Assembly (NCBI RefSeq): GCF_027497355.1
Contig: NZ_CP114909.1
Span: 5,972,001-6,036,000, forward strand
Length of the DNA: 64,000 bases
Source of the DNA: Micromonospora sp. WMMA1947
Lineage (GTDB): Bacteria > Actinomycetota > Actinomycetes > Mycobacteriales > Micromonosporaceae
Direction of reading: 5' to 3'
The translations under genes were made by a program, and so were the position numbers. The notes beneath the pieces were generated by a model. It did no database searches. It had not been told where the DNA came from and worked only from the letters and a program-made list of their open reading frames with translations. Of the stretch, positions 50,659 through 58,454 are shown piece by piece. Numbering within the stretch: the first letter of the stretch is position 1; every line of letters begins with the position of its first letter.

Positions 50659-52578
50659 ATGTCGGTCATGTCGTCGCCGGTCGAGTTCCTGGAGCTGCTG
50701 GCGCGCGAGGCCGCCGCGGTCGAGTTCGAGGGCCCGCTGGTCGCCGCGCGCGCCGCCGGCCTGCCCGCCGAACGGCTCGCCGAGCTGGAACAGGCCAAGG
50801 TGGTGGCGCTGCGGGTCCGGGCGCTGCTGGCGCGGCGGCGTCGCCGGGAGACCGAGCTGTCCGGCCTGTACGACACCGCGAGCGACCTGGCCGGGCTGCG
50901 CGACCTGGACGACGTGCTGCGCGCGATCGTGCACCGGGCGCGGATCCTGCTCGGCACCGACGTGGCGTACATGACGCTCAACGACGACGAGCGCGGCGAC
51001 ACGTACATGCGGGTCACCGACGGCTCGATCTCGGCCCGGTTCCAGCGGCTGCGGCTGGAACTGGGCGACGGCCTGGGCGGCCTGGTGGCGCAGACCGGCA
51101 CCCCGTACGTCACCTCGAACTACCAGGAGGACGAGCGGTTCCGGCACACCGGGGAGATCGACGGCGGGGTGGGCGAGGAGGGCCTGGTGGCCATCCTCGG
51201 CGTGCCGCTGCGGCTCGGCTCCAGCGTGATCGGCGTGCTGTACGCGGCGAACCGCTCGGCCCGGCCGTTCGCCCGCGAGGAGGTGTCGCTGCTGGTGTCG
51301 CTGGCGGCGCACGCGGCGGTGGCGATCGACACCGCGCGGCTGCTCGCCGAGACCCGGGCGGCGCTGGCGGAGCTGTCGGCGGCGAACAGCACCATCCGGG
51401 CGCACAGCAGTTCGGTGGAGCGCGCCGCCGCCGCGCACGACCGGATGACCGCGCTGGTGGTGCGCGGCGGAGGCATGGAGGACGTGGCGGCGGCGGTCAC
51501 CGAGGTGCTCGGCGGGGCGCTGCTGGCGCTGGACGCCGAGGGCCGGCGGCTGGCCCGGGTCGGCGAGATCGAGGAGCCGGACCGGGCCGACATCGTGGAG
51601 GCGGTGGCCGCCTCCCGTACCGAGGGGCGCAGCGTGCGCCGGGGCCCGCTCTGGTACGCCGCGGTGGTGGCCGGCGCGGAGAACCTGGGCGCGCTGGTGC
51701 TGCGCCCGGACGACGAGCTGGTCGACGCCGACCAGCGCATCCTGGAGCGCGCCGCGCTGGTGACCGCGTTGCTGCTGCTGTTCCGCCGGACCGTGGCCGA
51801 GGCGGAGGGGCGGGTCCGCGGCGAGCTGCTGGACGACCTGATCGCCCGGCCGCTGCGCGACGCCGACGCGCTGCGCGCGCGGGCCCGCCGGATCGCTGTG
51901 GACCTGGACGCCCCGCACGTGCTGGTGGCGGTCGGCGACGACGCGTTCGCCGAGACCGGCTCGGCCCGGCAGCGGGTGCTGTCCTGGGCCACCACGTACG
52001 CCTCGACACGGGGTGGCCTGGCCGCGGCGCGCGACGGGCGGGTGGTGCTGATGCTGCCCGGCCGGGACGCGGGCGGCGCGGCCCGCTCGGTGGCCCGGGA
52101 CCTGTCCCGGCTGACCGGCCGCCCGGTGACCGCCGGGGCGAGCGGGCCGTCGACCGGGCCGGCGTCGCTGGCCGTCACGTTCGCCGAGGCGGAGCGCTGC
52201 CTGTCCGCGCTGGGTGCGCTGGGCCGGGCCGGGCAGGGGGCGAGCACCGCCGAGCTGGGTTTCGTCGGGCTGCTGCTGGGCGCTGTCGGCGACGCCGGGG
52301 ACCGGGACGTGGCCCGGTTCCTCGCCACCACTGTGGGGCCGGTGCTGGACTACGACGCCCGGCGGGGCACCGCGCTGGTGAAGACGCTGGAGGCGTACTT
52401 CGGGGTGGGCGGCAGCCTGGCCCGGGCCGCCGAGCAGCTGCACGTGCACGTCAACACGGTCACGCAGCGGCTGGAGCGGGTCGGTCACCTGCTGGGCGCG
52501 GACTGGCAGCGGCCGGAGCGGGCGCTGGAGGTGCAGCTCGCGCTGCGTCTGCACCGGCTGCGCACGCCCGCCCGCTGA
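50659..52578 (+). CDS. PucR-type transcriptional regulator with GAF domain
   Basis: This 639-residue regulator has an N-terminal helical region, a GAF domain (about 70-220, LGDGLGGLVAQTGTPYVTSNYQEDERFRHTGEID), a central GGDEF-like regulator segment typical of PucR/CdaR proteins and a C-terminal HTH (YFGVGGSLARAAEQLHVHVNTVTQRLERVGHLLG). Such proteins often activate catabolic genes next door, here the hydroxybutyrate dehydrogenase-like gene 14 bp upstream. The start is ATG 50659 or 50668. It converges on the TetR gene across a hairpin. Confidence 0.9.
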   Translation: MSVMSSPVEFLELLAREAAAVEFEGPLVAARAAGLPAERLAELEQAKVVALRVRALLARRRRRETELSGLYDTASDLAGLRDLDDVLRAIVHRARILLGTDVAYMTLNDDERGDTYMRVTDGSISARFQRLRLELGDGLGGLVAQTGTPYVTSNYQEDERFRHTGEIDGGVGEEGLVAILGVPLRLGSSVIGVLYAANRSARPFAREEVSLLVSLAAHAAVAIDTARLLAETRAALAELSAANSTIRAHSSSVERAAAAHDRMTALVVRGGGMEDVAAAVTEVLGGALLALDAEGRRLARVGEIEEPDRADIVEAVAASRTEGRSVRRGPLWYAAVVAGAENLGALVLRPDDELVDADQRILERAALVTALLLLFRRTVAEAEGRVRGELLDDLIARPLRDADALRARARRIAVDLDAPHVLVAVGDDAFAETGSARQRVLSWATTYASTRGGLAAARDGRVVLMLPGRDAGGAARSVARDLSRLTGRPVTAGASGPSTGPASLAVTFAEAERCLSALGALGRAGQGASTAELGFVGLLLGAVGDAGDRDVARFLATTVGPVLDYDARRGTALVKTLEAYFGVGGSLARAAEQLHVHVNTVTQRLERVGHLLGADWQRPERALEVQLALRLHRLRTPAR

Positions 52579-52581
52579 GCG

Positions 52582-52606
52582 GCCGGACCGCGCCGGGCGG
52601 TCCGGC
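52582..52606. terminator. Hairpin between converging PucR and TetR genes
   Basis: Perfect 9-bp arms GCCGGACCG and CGGTCCGGC with a 7-nt loop, between the two gene ends. Confidence 0.65.
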
Positions 52607-52610
52607 GCGG

Positions 52611-53219
52611 TCAGCGCACGCGCAGGCCGTCCAGGACCGTGTCCACGATCCGCTCGGGCAGCATCCGCTCGTCGCGCTCGGGGTGCCAGCGCAGCATTCG
52701 CTGGGTGAGCATCGGCGCGGTGAGCAGCGACATGGTCACCTCGACGTCGAGGTCGGCGCGCAGCTCGCCCCGGTCGATCCCGCGGTGCAGCACCTCGCGC
52801 ATCGCCGCGCGCCGGGGCTCGATGATCGCCTCGTACGCCTGCCGGTGGGACGAGCTGCGGTTCACCTCGGGCACCAGGCAGGGCATGATCTTGCGGACCC
52901 GGGGGTCGGCGTGCTGGCCCACGGCGCCGACCAGCAGCACCAGGTCGTCGCGGACGGAGCGACCGGCGGTGCGGGGCGCGGGGCCCTTGAGCGTGCGCAA
53001 CGCGTCCAGCAGCAGCGCGTCCTTGCCCGGCCAGCGGCGGTAGATGGTGGCCTTGCCGACACCTGCGCGGTTGGCGATCGCCTCGATGGACAGCGACTCG
53101 ACGGTGCTGCCCTCGGCCAGCAGGTCGAGGGTGGCGTCGATGATCGCCTCGTCCGCGCGGGTACTCCGCGGTCGCCCGGGCGACCGCGGAGCATCCGCCG
53201 TGGAAGTCATGTCAGACAT
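52611..53219 (-). CDS. TetR-family regulator of the DHA2 exporter
   Basis: This 202-residue TetR protein has an N-terminal HTH (ADEAIIDATLDLLAEGSTVESLSIEAIANRAGVGKATIYRRWPGKDALLLDAL, about 22-75) and a TetR_C_16-like ligand domain. It is encoded directly behind the exporter and probably binds the two GATACG-N9-CGTA operators upstream of that gene. The ATG at 53219 lies 8 nt after TAGGTT, whose first three bases are the exporter stop codon; it may therefore have a second, leaderless promoter of its own. Confidence 0.9.
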   Translation of the reverse strand: MSDMTSTADAPRSPGRPRSTRADEAIIDATLDLLAEGSTVESLSIEAIANRAGVGKATIYRRWPGKDALLLDALRTLKGPAPRTAGRSVRDDLVLLVGAVGQHADPRVRKIMPCLVPEVNRSSSHRQAYEAIIEPRRAAMREVLHRGIDRGELRADLDVEVTMSLLTAPMLTQRMLRWHPERDERMLPERIVDTVLDGLRVR

Positions 53220-53227
53220 TGTCCACG

Positions 53228-53233
53228 AACCTA
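53228..53233 (-). promoter_or_regulatory. Leaderless -10 box for tetR inside the exporter stop
   Basis: TAGGTT on the minus strand ends 8 nt before the tetR ATG. Its TAG is the exporter's stop codon. Confidence 0.4.
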
Positions 53234-54796
53234 CGCGGTACCGGCCAGCTCCCGGTCGGTGACCGGCGCCGCGTCGGGGGCGACGACCGGCCGCCCCGGC
53301 ATCCAGCGCAGCACGATCACGATGCCGAGCGCGGCCACCACCGCGGAGGCGCCCGCCGCCCAGTGCATGGCCGAGACGAACGAGTCGTTCGCGGCGTCGA
53401 TCAGTCGCGGCGCGTCGGGGCCGAGCCGGCCGGCGACGGCGTACGCCCCGGAGATCGACTCCCGGGCCGCGTCGCGTACCGGGGCGGGCAGGGCGGCCAC
53501 CGCCGGGCCGACCTGGTCGCGGTAGACGCCGGAGAGCACCGAGCCGAGCACCGCCACGCCGAGCGCGCCGGCCACCTGCCGCACGGTGTTGCTCACCGCG
53601 GAACCGACACCGGCCTTCTCCCGGGGCAGCGACGACATGATCGACTCGGTGGCCGGGGGCATGATGTTCGCCATTCCGGCGCCCTGGAGGAAGCCCAGCG
53701 CCGAAAAGATCCAGATCGGGGTGTCCGCGTCGATGAAGACGAACGCGGCGAGCGCCACGGTGGTGAGCAGCAGCCCGGCGGCCGCGACCGCCCGGCCGCC
53801 GTAGCGGCGGACCATCGCGGCGCTGCGCGGCGCGAAGATGAGCTGGGCGGCGGCGAACGGCAGGAACAGCAGGCCGCTCTCCAGCGGGCTGTAGCCGCGG
53901 ACGAGCTGGAGGTAGAACGCGCCGAAGAACATCACGCCCATGGCGGCGAAGAAGACCAGCCCGACCAGGGCCACCGGGGCGGCGAACCGGGGCACCCGGA
54001 ACAGCCGTACGTCCAGCGACGGGTGGTCGCTGCGCAGCTCGTGGGCGACGAACCAGCCGAGCACCGCGAGGCCGCCGAGCACCGCGATCCACACCTGCGG
54101 GCGGTCGAAGCCGTGCTCGCCGCCGTCGATGATGCCGTAGGTGAGCGCGACCAGGCCGACCACCGACAGCAGCACGCCGAGCAGGTCGACCCGGCCGGGC
54201 TTCGGGTCGCGGGACTCCGGGACCAGGGCCGCGACCAGCACCACGCCGAGCACCACCACCGGCACGTTGATCAGGAAGACCGAGCCCCACCAGAAGTGCT
54301 CCAGCAGCGCGCCGCCGAGCACCGGGCCGATCGCCACCGCGAGGCCGACCGCGCCGGCCCAGACGCCGATCGCCTTGGCGCGCTCACGCGGGTCGAAGAC
54401 GTTGGAGATGATCGAGAGCGTCACCGGCATGATGGCCGCGCCGCCGACGCCCATCAGCGCGCGGGCCGCGATGAGCTGGCCCGGGTCCTGCGCGTACGCG
54501 GACAGCAGCGAGGACAGGCCGAACAGCGCCAGCCCGAGGATCAGGAAGCGGCGGCGGCCGAGCCGGTCACCGAGCACGCCGAAGGTGAACAGCAGCCCGG
54601 CGAAGACGAGCGTGTAGGAGTTGATCGCCCATTCCAGCTCGCCCTGGGTGGCGCCGAGGCCGTGCACCGGGTCGGCCAGGGTGCGCAGGGCGACGTTGAG
54701 GATGGTGTTGTCGAGGACGACCACGAGGAGGCTGATCACCAGCACCCCGAGGATCGCCCACCTCCTCGGGTGTCCGGTGTTCTCGTGTGGTTCCAC
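53231..54796 (-). CDS. DHA2-family MFS drug exporter (14 membrane helices)
   Basis: This 521-residue proton-driven efflux protein is of the EmrB/QacA type. Motifs are the DHA2 loop [27 protein letters not shown] (near 75), [35 protein letters not shown], and [26 protein letters not shown], motif C at helix 5. The substrate is probably a cationic or lipophilic drug, not definable here. The GTG at 54796 follows GGGGGGAG. Two similar operators (54830-54904) lie upstream, and the cognate TetR gene follows. Confidence 0.92.
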   Translation of the reverse strand: MEPHENTGHPRRWAILGVLVISLLVVVLDNTILNVALRTLADPVHGLGATQGELEWAINSYTLVFAGLLFTFGVLGDRLGRRRFLILGLALFGLSSLLSAYAQDPGQLIAARALMGVGGAAIMPVTLSIISNVFDPRERAKAIGVWAGAVGLAVAIGPVLGGALLEHFWWGSVFLINVPVVVLGVVLVAALVPESRDPKPGRVDLLGVLLSVVGLVALTYGIIDGGEHGFDRPQVWIAVLGGLAVLGWFVAHELRSDHPSLDVRLFRVPRFAAPVALVGLVFFAAMGVMFFGAFYLQLVRGYSPLESGLLFLPFAAAQLIFAPRSAAMVRRYGGRAVAAAGLLLTTVALAAFVFIDADTPIWIFSALGFLQGAGMANIMPPATESIMSSLPREKAGVGSAVSNTVRQVAGALGVAVLGSVLSGVYRDQVGPAVAALPAPVRDAARESISGAYAVAGRLGPDAPRLIDAANDSFVSAMHWAAGASAVVAALGIVIVLRWMPGRPVVAPDAAPVTDRELAGTA

Positions 54797-54829
54797 GTCC
54801 GTGCTCCCCCCGGTTTCCCCGCGTCGGAA

Positions 54830-54904
54830 TACGATACGGGTCAGACTCGTAACGGAGCCGAGCGTAGGTGAGCGGGTTTCGATACGGAACTGGTTCGTAT
54901 CGAA
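54830..54904 (-). promoter_or_regulatory. Two TetR operators upstream of the DHA2 exporter
   Basis: Site 1 (54878-54904) is TTCGATACG-N9-CGTATCGAA, perfectly symmetric. Site 2 (54830-54856) is TACGATACG-N9-CGTAACGGA. Both share CGATACG-N9-CGTA with the same spacer, and their centres are 48 bp apart. They lie between the exporter GTG and the monooxygenase stop. Site 2 is nearer the start and probably overlaps the promoter. Confidence 0.82.
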
Positions 54905-54915
54905 TGTGTCTCAGG

Positions 54916-55977
54916 TCACGCGGGCGGCCCGGCCGCCAGCGCCAGCCGCAGCACCGCGTCCCGCACCGGCAGCAGCCGCCGCGCGCCGGACAACCGCCCC
55001 GCCCACCGCGCGCCCGCCGCGATCCGCTGCGTGGGCCGCCGGCGACGCCTGTCGTACGCCCGCAGCCCGGCGGGCAGGTCGTCGGCGTCGCGGACGCAGC
55101 CGGCGAGCGCGACCGCGTCGATGAGCGCCTGGCAGGCGCCCTGCCCGAGATCCGGGGTCATCGCGTGCGCGGCGTCGCCGAGCAGCACCGTCCGGCCGGA
55201 CACGTACGACGGCAGCGGCGTCAGGTCGTGGATCTCGTGCCGCAGGATCCCCTCCGGGGTGAGCGCGTCGAGCACCCGCGGCACCGGCTGATGCCAGTCG
55301 CCGAAGAGACGGCGCAGCTCGGCAGCGTCGTCGGGCGGCGCCGGGTGCCCCTCGGGCAGCCGCACCGCGGCGTACCAGTTGGTGCGGCCCGGCCCGGCCG
55401 GGGTCAGCCCGAACTTGCGCCCCCGCCCCCAGGTCTCGCCACCCTCGGCCAGGTCCAGGTCGACCACACCGCGCCAGGCCACCGCGCCCGCGTAGCGCAG
55501 CGGGTACCGCCGGCCGTACATCGCCTCGCGCACCACGCTGTTGATCCCGTCCGCGCCCACCACCAGGTCGTACGCCTCGCGCAGCGGCCCCGGGTCGGCC
55601 ACCGGGGCGTCCAGGCGCAGCACCGGGCCGGGCAGCGCGCCGGCCAGGACGGCGAGCAGCACCGGCCGGGTGACCAGGTACACCGGCTCGCCGTGGCGGC
55701 GCTCCAGCCGGTCGACGTCGATGCCGGCGATCCGGCTGCCGTCCGGGCGCCGGATCGACCCGCCGCCCTGGCGGCTGCCCCGGCGGCGCACCTCGGCACC
55801 GACGCCGAGCGCGTCCAGGGCGCGCATCGCGGCGGGCCAGATGCCGAGCCCGGTGCCGCTGTCCGGCAACGCGGCGGACCGCTCCAGGACCGTCACCTCC
55901 CAGCCCGCCGCCCGCAGGCCGATGCCCGCCGCGAGCCCGCCGATCCCGCCCCCGACCACGACCGCGCGTCCGCCCAT
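54916..55977 (-). CDS. FAD-dependent aromatic-type monooxygenase
   Basis: This 353-residue group A flavoprotein hydroxylase has GGRAVVVGGGIGGLAAGIGLRAAGWEVTVLER at the N-terminus (FAD dinucleotide fold), LVVGADGINSVVR near 150 and VLLGDAAHAMTPDLGQGACQALIDAVAL near 280. It is at the short end for the family, like TetX/PgaE-related or salicylate-type enzymes. The substrate is unknown. It diverges from a TetR gene, and the 54-bp gap holds two operators and both -10 boxes; the ATG lies 6 nt after TACGGT, so translation is probably leaderless. Confidence 0.9.
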   Translation of the reverse strand: MGGRAVVVGGGIGGLAAGIGLRAAGWEVTVLERSAALPDSGTGLGIWPAAMRALDALGVGAEVRRRGSRQGGGSIRRPDGSRIAGIDVDRLERRHGEPVYLVTRPVLLAVLAGALPGPVLRLDAPVADPGPLREAYDLVVGADGINSVVREAMYGRRYPLRYAGAVAWRGVVDLDLAEGGETWGRGRKFGLTPAGPGRTNWYAAVRLPEGHPAPPDDAAELRRLFGDWHQPVPRVLDALTPEGILRHEIHDLTPLPSYVSGRTVLLGDAAHAMTPDLGQGACQALIDAVALAGCVRDADDLPAGLRAYDRRRRRPTQRIAAGARWAGRLSGARRLLPVRDAVLRLALAAGPPA

Positions 55978-55983
55978 GGCGTC

Positions 55984-56025
55984 ACCGTACTACAGGTGTA
56001 GTCACCCGCACTACGGCTGTAGTCT
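55984..56025. promoter_or_regulatory. Divergent leaderless promoters with two operators (monooxygenase/TetR)
   Basis: The operators ACTACAGGTGTAGT (55989-56002) and ACTACGGCTGTAGT (56010-56023) have centres 21 bp apart, two helical turns. TACGGT on the minus strand (55984-55989) ends 6 nt before the monooxygenase ATG, and TAGTCT on the plus strand (56020-56025) ends 6 nt before the tetR GTG. Each -10 box overlaps one operator. Confidence 0.85.
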
Positions 56026-56031
56026 GCCCCG

Positions 56032-56598
56032 GTGACCGATCGCCGCACGCTCCTGCTCGACGCCGCCATCCGGGTGCTCGGCACCGGCGGGCCGCGACAG
56101 CTCACCCACCGGGCTGTGGACGCCGAGGCGGGCCTGCCCGAGGGTTCCGCCTCGAACCGGTTCCGCACCCGGGAGGCGCTGGTCACCGGCGTCTTCGACC
56201 GGCTCGTCGAGGTGGAGACGGCGGCCTGGCAACGGCTCGCCGCGGACCTGCCGGCGGGCGACGTCGCCGCGTTCGCCGCCGTCGTCGGCCGGCTGATCCG
56301 GGAGTTCACCGACCAGCAGCGGGTGGTCACGCTGGCCCGGTACGCGCTGTTCGTCGAAGCGGCCGTGCGACCCGACCTGCGCCCGGCGATCGAGGCCGCC
56401 CGGGCACGGCTGGCCGGCTGGGGGGAGCCACTGCTCGCCACGCTCGGCTCGACCGACCCGCCGGCCCACTTCCGGATGCTGCTGGCACTCGTCGACGGGC
56501 TGCTCAGCAACCAGCTCGCCGCCCCGGACGACGACGTCGACCCGGAGGCCGCCGTCGCCACGCTGCTGCACGGCTTCCGCGCCGGCCCGTCCGCCTAG
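56032..56598 (+). CDS. TetR-family regulator divergent from the monooxygenase
   Basis: This 188-residue regulator has an N-terminal HTH (RRTLLLDAAIRVLGTGGPRQLTHRAVDAEAGLPEGSASNRFRTREALV, about 4-52) with the less common LPEGSASNRF recognition helix seen in TetR_C_17/C_31-like proteins, and a helical ligand domain. It probably represses itself and the monooxygenase through the two ACTAC...GTAGT operators. The GTG start is 6 nt after TAGTCT. Its stop TAG and the stop of the opposite gene share a CTAG tetranucleotide. Confidence 0.9.
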   Translation: MTDRRTLLLDAAIRVLGTGGPRQLTHRAVDAEAGLPEGSASNRFRTREALVTGVFDRLVEVETAAWQRLAADLPAGDVAAFAAVVGRLIREFTDQQRVVTLARYALFVEAAVRPDLRPAIEAARARLAGWGEPLLATLGSTDPPAHFRMLLALVDGLLSNQLAAPDDDVDPEAAVATLLHGFRAGPSA

Positions 56599-57230
56599 CT
56601 CCCGCCGGCGCGGCGCCCGGCCGCGGCGCGGCAGGTGCGCAGCGCGTCGGACAGGGTCGTCAGGTGCCCGGCCGGTGGCATGATCCAGCCCGGTCCGGCG
56701 CTGAGCACCCCCACCGACGGGAACTCCCGCGCGAACCGGGCCATCCGGTACGCCCGGCCGGTCACCGGGGTCTGCGACCACACCACCACCGTGTGCGGCC
56801 GGCTGCGGCGCACGGCGCTGGCCAGCGCGGGCCAGGGCAGGGCGGCGCCCAGCAGCAGGCTGCCCAGGTTCGCCTCCCGCAGCGCGGCGGCGAGCGCGTG
56901 CAGGCCGAGACAGTGCAGTTCCTGTTCCGCCGCGGCGAGCAGGATGCCGCCGCCCGGCGACCTCCGTCCCGGCTCCCGCAGCAGGGCGTCCAGGCCGGAC
57001 CGGATCCCCTCGGCGAAGGCGTGCTCCACCGCCACCTCGACGGCGCTGTGCCCGGGCAGCGCGGCCAGCATCGGCGCGCAGACCCGCTCCCACACCGCCG
57101 TCACGCCCCACCGGCCCGCGGCCTCGACGACAAGCGCGGCGACCCGGTTGCCGTCCAGGTCCTCCGCGGCGAGCGTGAGGTGCTTGCGGACGTCCTCGAC
57201 GGCGTCGCCCGGCATCGCCTCGGCCACCAC
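56595..57230 (-). CDS. B12-binding-domain protein without an HTH
   Basis: This protein of about 211 residues resembles the C-terminal half of MerR-type cobalamin photoreceptors (CarH/LitR). A helical cap region with VAVEHAFAEGIRSGL is followed by a Rossmann-like B12 domain. LAAAEQELHCLGLHALAAALREANL matches the EQHxLGL segment that carries the cobalt-ligating His, and VVVWSQTP and PSVGVLSAGPGW follow. There is no DNA-binding domain, and no MerR HTH is found just upstream. The GTG at 57230 follows GGGAGG; two other GTGs lie within nine bases. Light or B12 sensing is inference. Confidence 0.6.
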   Translation of the reverse strand: MVAEAMPGDAVEDVRKHLTLAAEDLDGNRVAALVVEAAGRWGVTAVWERVCAPMLAALPGHSAVEVAVEHAFAEGIRSGLDALLREPGRRSPGGGILLAAAEQELHCLGLHALAAALREANLGSLLLGAALPWPALASAVRRSRPHTVVVWSQTPVTGRAYRMARFAREFPSVGVLSAGPGWIMPPAGHLTTLSDALRTCRAAAGRRAGGS

Positions 57231-57328
57231 CAGAAGCACCTCCCGGGTAGACGGTCACTACCCGGGGTTCGGCCCGACTGCACGGTTTGGATGCGCCCGG
57301 ACCGGACCGGTCCGGGCGGGATGCGATC

Positions 57329-57372
57329 CCGGCACCGGGCCGGTGGGCCGGATCACACCGGCCCGGTGCCGG
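57329..57372 (-). terminator. Terminator of the aldehyde/alcohol dehydrogenase operon
   Basis: Perfect 17-bp arms CCGGCACCGGGCCGGTG and CACCGGCCCGGTGCCGG with a 10-nt loop, 5 nt after the alcohol dehydrogenase stop. It is very stable, with no T-run. Confidence 0.75.
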
Positions 57373-57377
57373 AGGGG

Positions 57378-58454
57378 TCACTCGGGGAACGTGACCACCC
57401 AGCGCGCGCCCTCGCCGCGAGCCAGCCGCTCCAGCGCCGCGGGCGCCTCGGTCAGCGGCACCGTGCCACTCACCAGCGGCGCCAGGTCCAGGTCACCGGC
57501 GGCAAGCGCGGCGGCCAGCTCCGGCACCTCCCGGTCCGGGTCGGTCGAGCCGTACACCGAGGAGCGCAGCGTGCGCGCGGAGTGGAAGATGTCCAGCGCG
57601 GAGAGGCTGAGCATGTCGTCGCGGGCGCCCATGCCGACCACGGTGACCGCTCCCCCGCGCCGCGTCGCCCGCCAGGCGGCGCGGATGGTGGCGGACCGGC
57701 CGACGCACTCGAACGCGTGGTCCACACCGCGTCCCTCGGTGCGAACCCGGATCTCCTTGCCGAGCCGGTCGTCGGAACGGAGGAAGTCGGTCGCCCCGGC
57801 GGCGAGTGCCAGGTCCCGCTTGGCCTCCACCACGTCCACGGCGAGGATCGGCGACGCCCCCGCCCGCCGGGCGGCGGTCAGCACGGCCAGGCCCACCCCG
57901 CCGAGCCCGATCACCGCGACCGACTCACCGGCCGCGACCCGTGCGGTGTTGCGGACCGCGCCGACGCCGGTGAGCACCGCGCAGCCCAGCACCGCGGCCT
58001 GCTCCGGCGGCAGTCCGGCCGGCACCGGTACGGCGGCGTGCTGCGGCACCACCACCTCCTCGGCGAGCGCGCCGAGCCCGAGCGTGACCTGAAGGGGCTC
58101 ACCGGCGGCCGTCTGGCCCCGGGGTGTGGACGGGTTGGGGTTGGCGGCGCAGAGCCACGGTTCGCCGTGCCGGCAGTGCCAGCAGTCCCGGCAGGCCGGG
58201 GCCCAGTTGAGCACCACGGGTGTGCCGACCGCGAGCGTCGTGCCGGGCCCGGCCTCGGCCACCACGCCGGTCGCCTCGTGCCCCAGCACCAGCGGGTACG
58301 CGGGCGCCAGCGTGCCGTCCACCATGGCCAGGTCGGAGTGGCAGATGCCGGCGGCGCGGATGCGTACCCGCAGCTCACCCGGGCCGGGCGCGGGCAGGCG
58401 TACGTCCTCGACCGCCGGTGTCTCGCCCCGGCCGCGCACCACGAGCGCCCTCAT
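57378..58454 (-). CDS. Zinc-dependent alcohol dehydrogenase (MDR)
   Basis: This 358-residue medium-chain dehydrogenase has the catalytic zinc ligands in GICHSDLAMVDG (Cys38) and LGHEATG (His/Glu), the structural zinc lobe CRDCWHCRHGEPWLC, and the NAD motif VIGLGGVGLAVL near 190. The layout resembles class III-like/Adh enzymes acting on aliphatic alcohols and sometimes mycothiol adducts. The ATG overlaps the aldehyde dehydrogenase stop as ATGA, so alcohol and aldehyde oxidation are coupled. It is the last gene of the operon. Confidence 0.92.
   Translation of the reverse strand: MRALVVRGRGETPAVEDVRLPAPGPGELRVRIRAAGICHSDLAMVDGTLAPAYPLVLGHEATGVVAEAGPGTTLAVGTPVVLNWAPACRDCWHCRHGEPWLCAANPNPSTPRGQTAAGEPLQVTLGLGALAEEVVVPQHAAVPVPAGLPPEQAAVLGCAVLTGVGAVRNTARVAAGESVAVIGLGGVGLAVLTAARRAGASPILAVDVVEAKRDLALAAGATDFLRSDDRLGKEIRVRTEGRGVDHAFECVGRSATIRAAWRATRRGGAVTVVGMGARDDMLSLSALDIFHSARTLRSSVYGSTDPDREVPELAAALAAGDLDLAPLVSGTVPLTEAPAALERLARGEGARWVVTFPE

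Noticed and set aside
56595..57230. Full MerR-type CarH regulator with a frameshifted HTH upstream
   Set aside because: The 140 bp upstream hold a ribosome binding site and the terminator of the next operon, with no MerR HTH codons in any frame.
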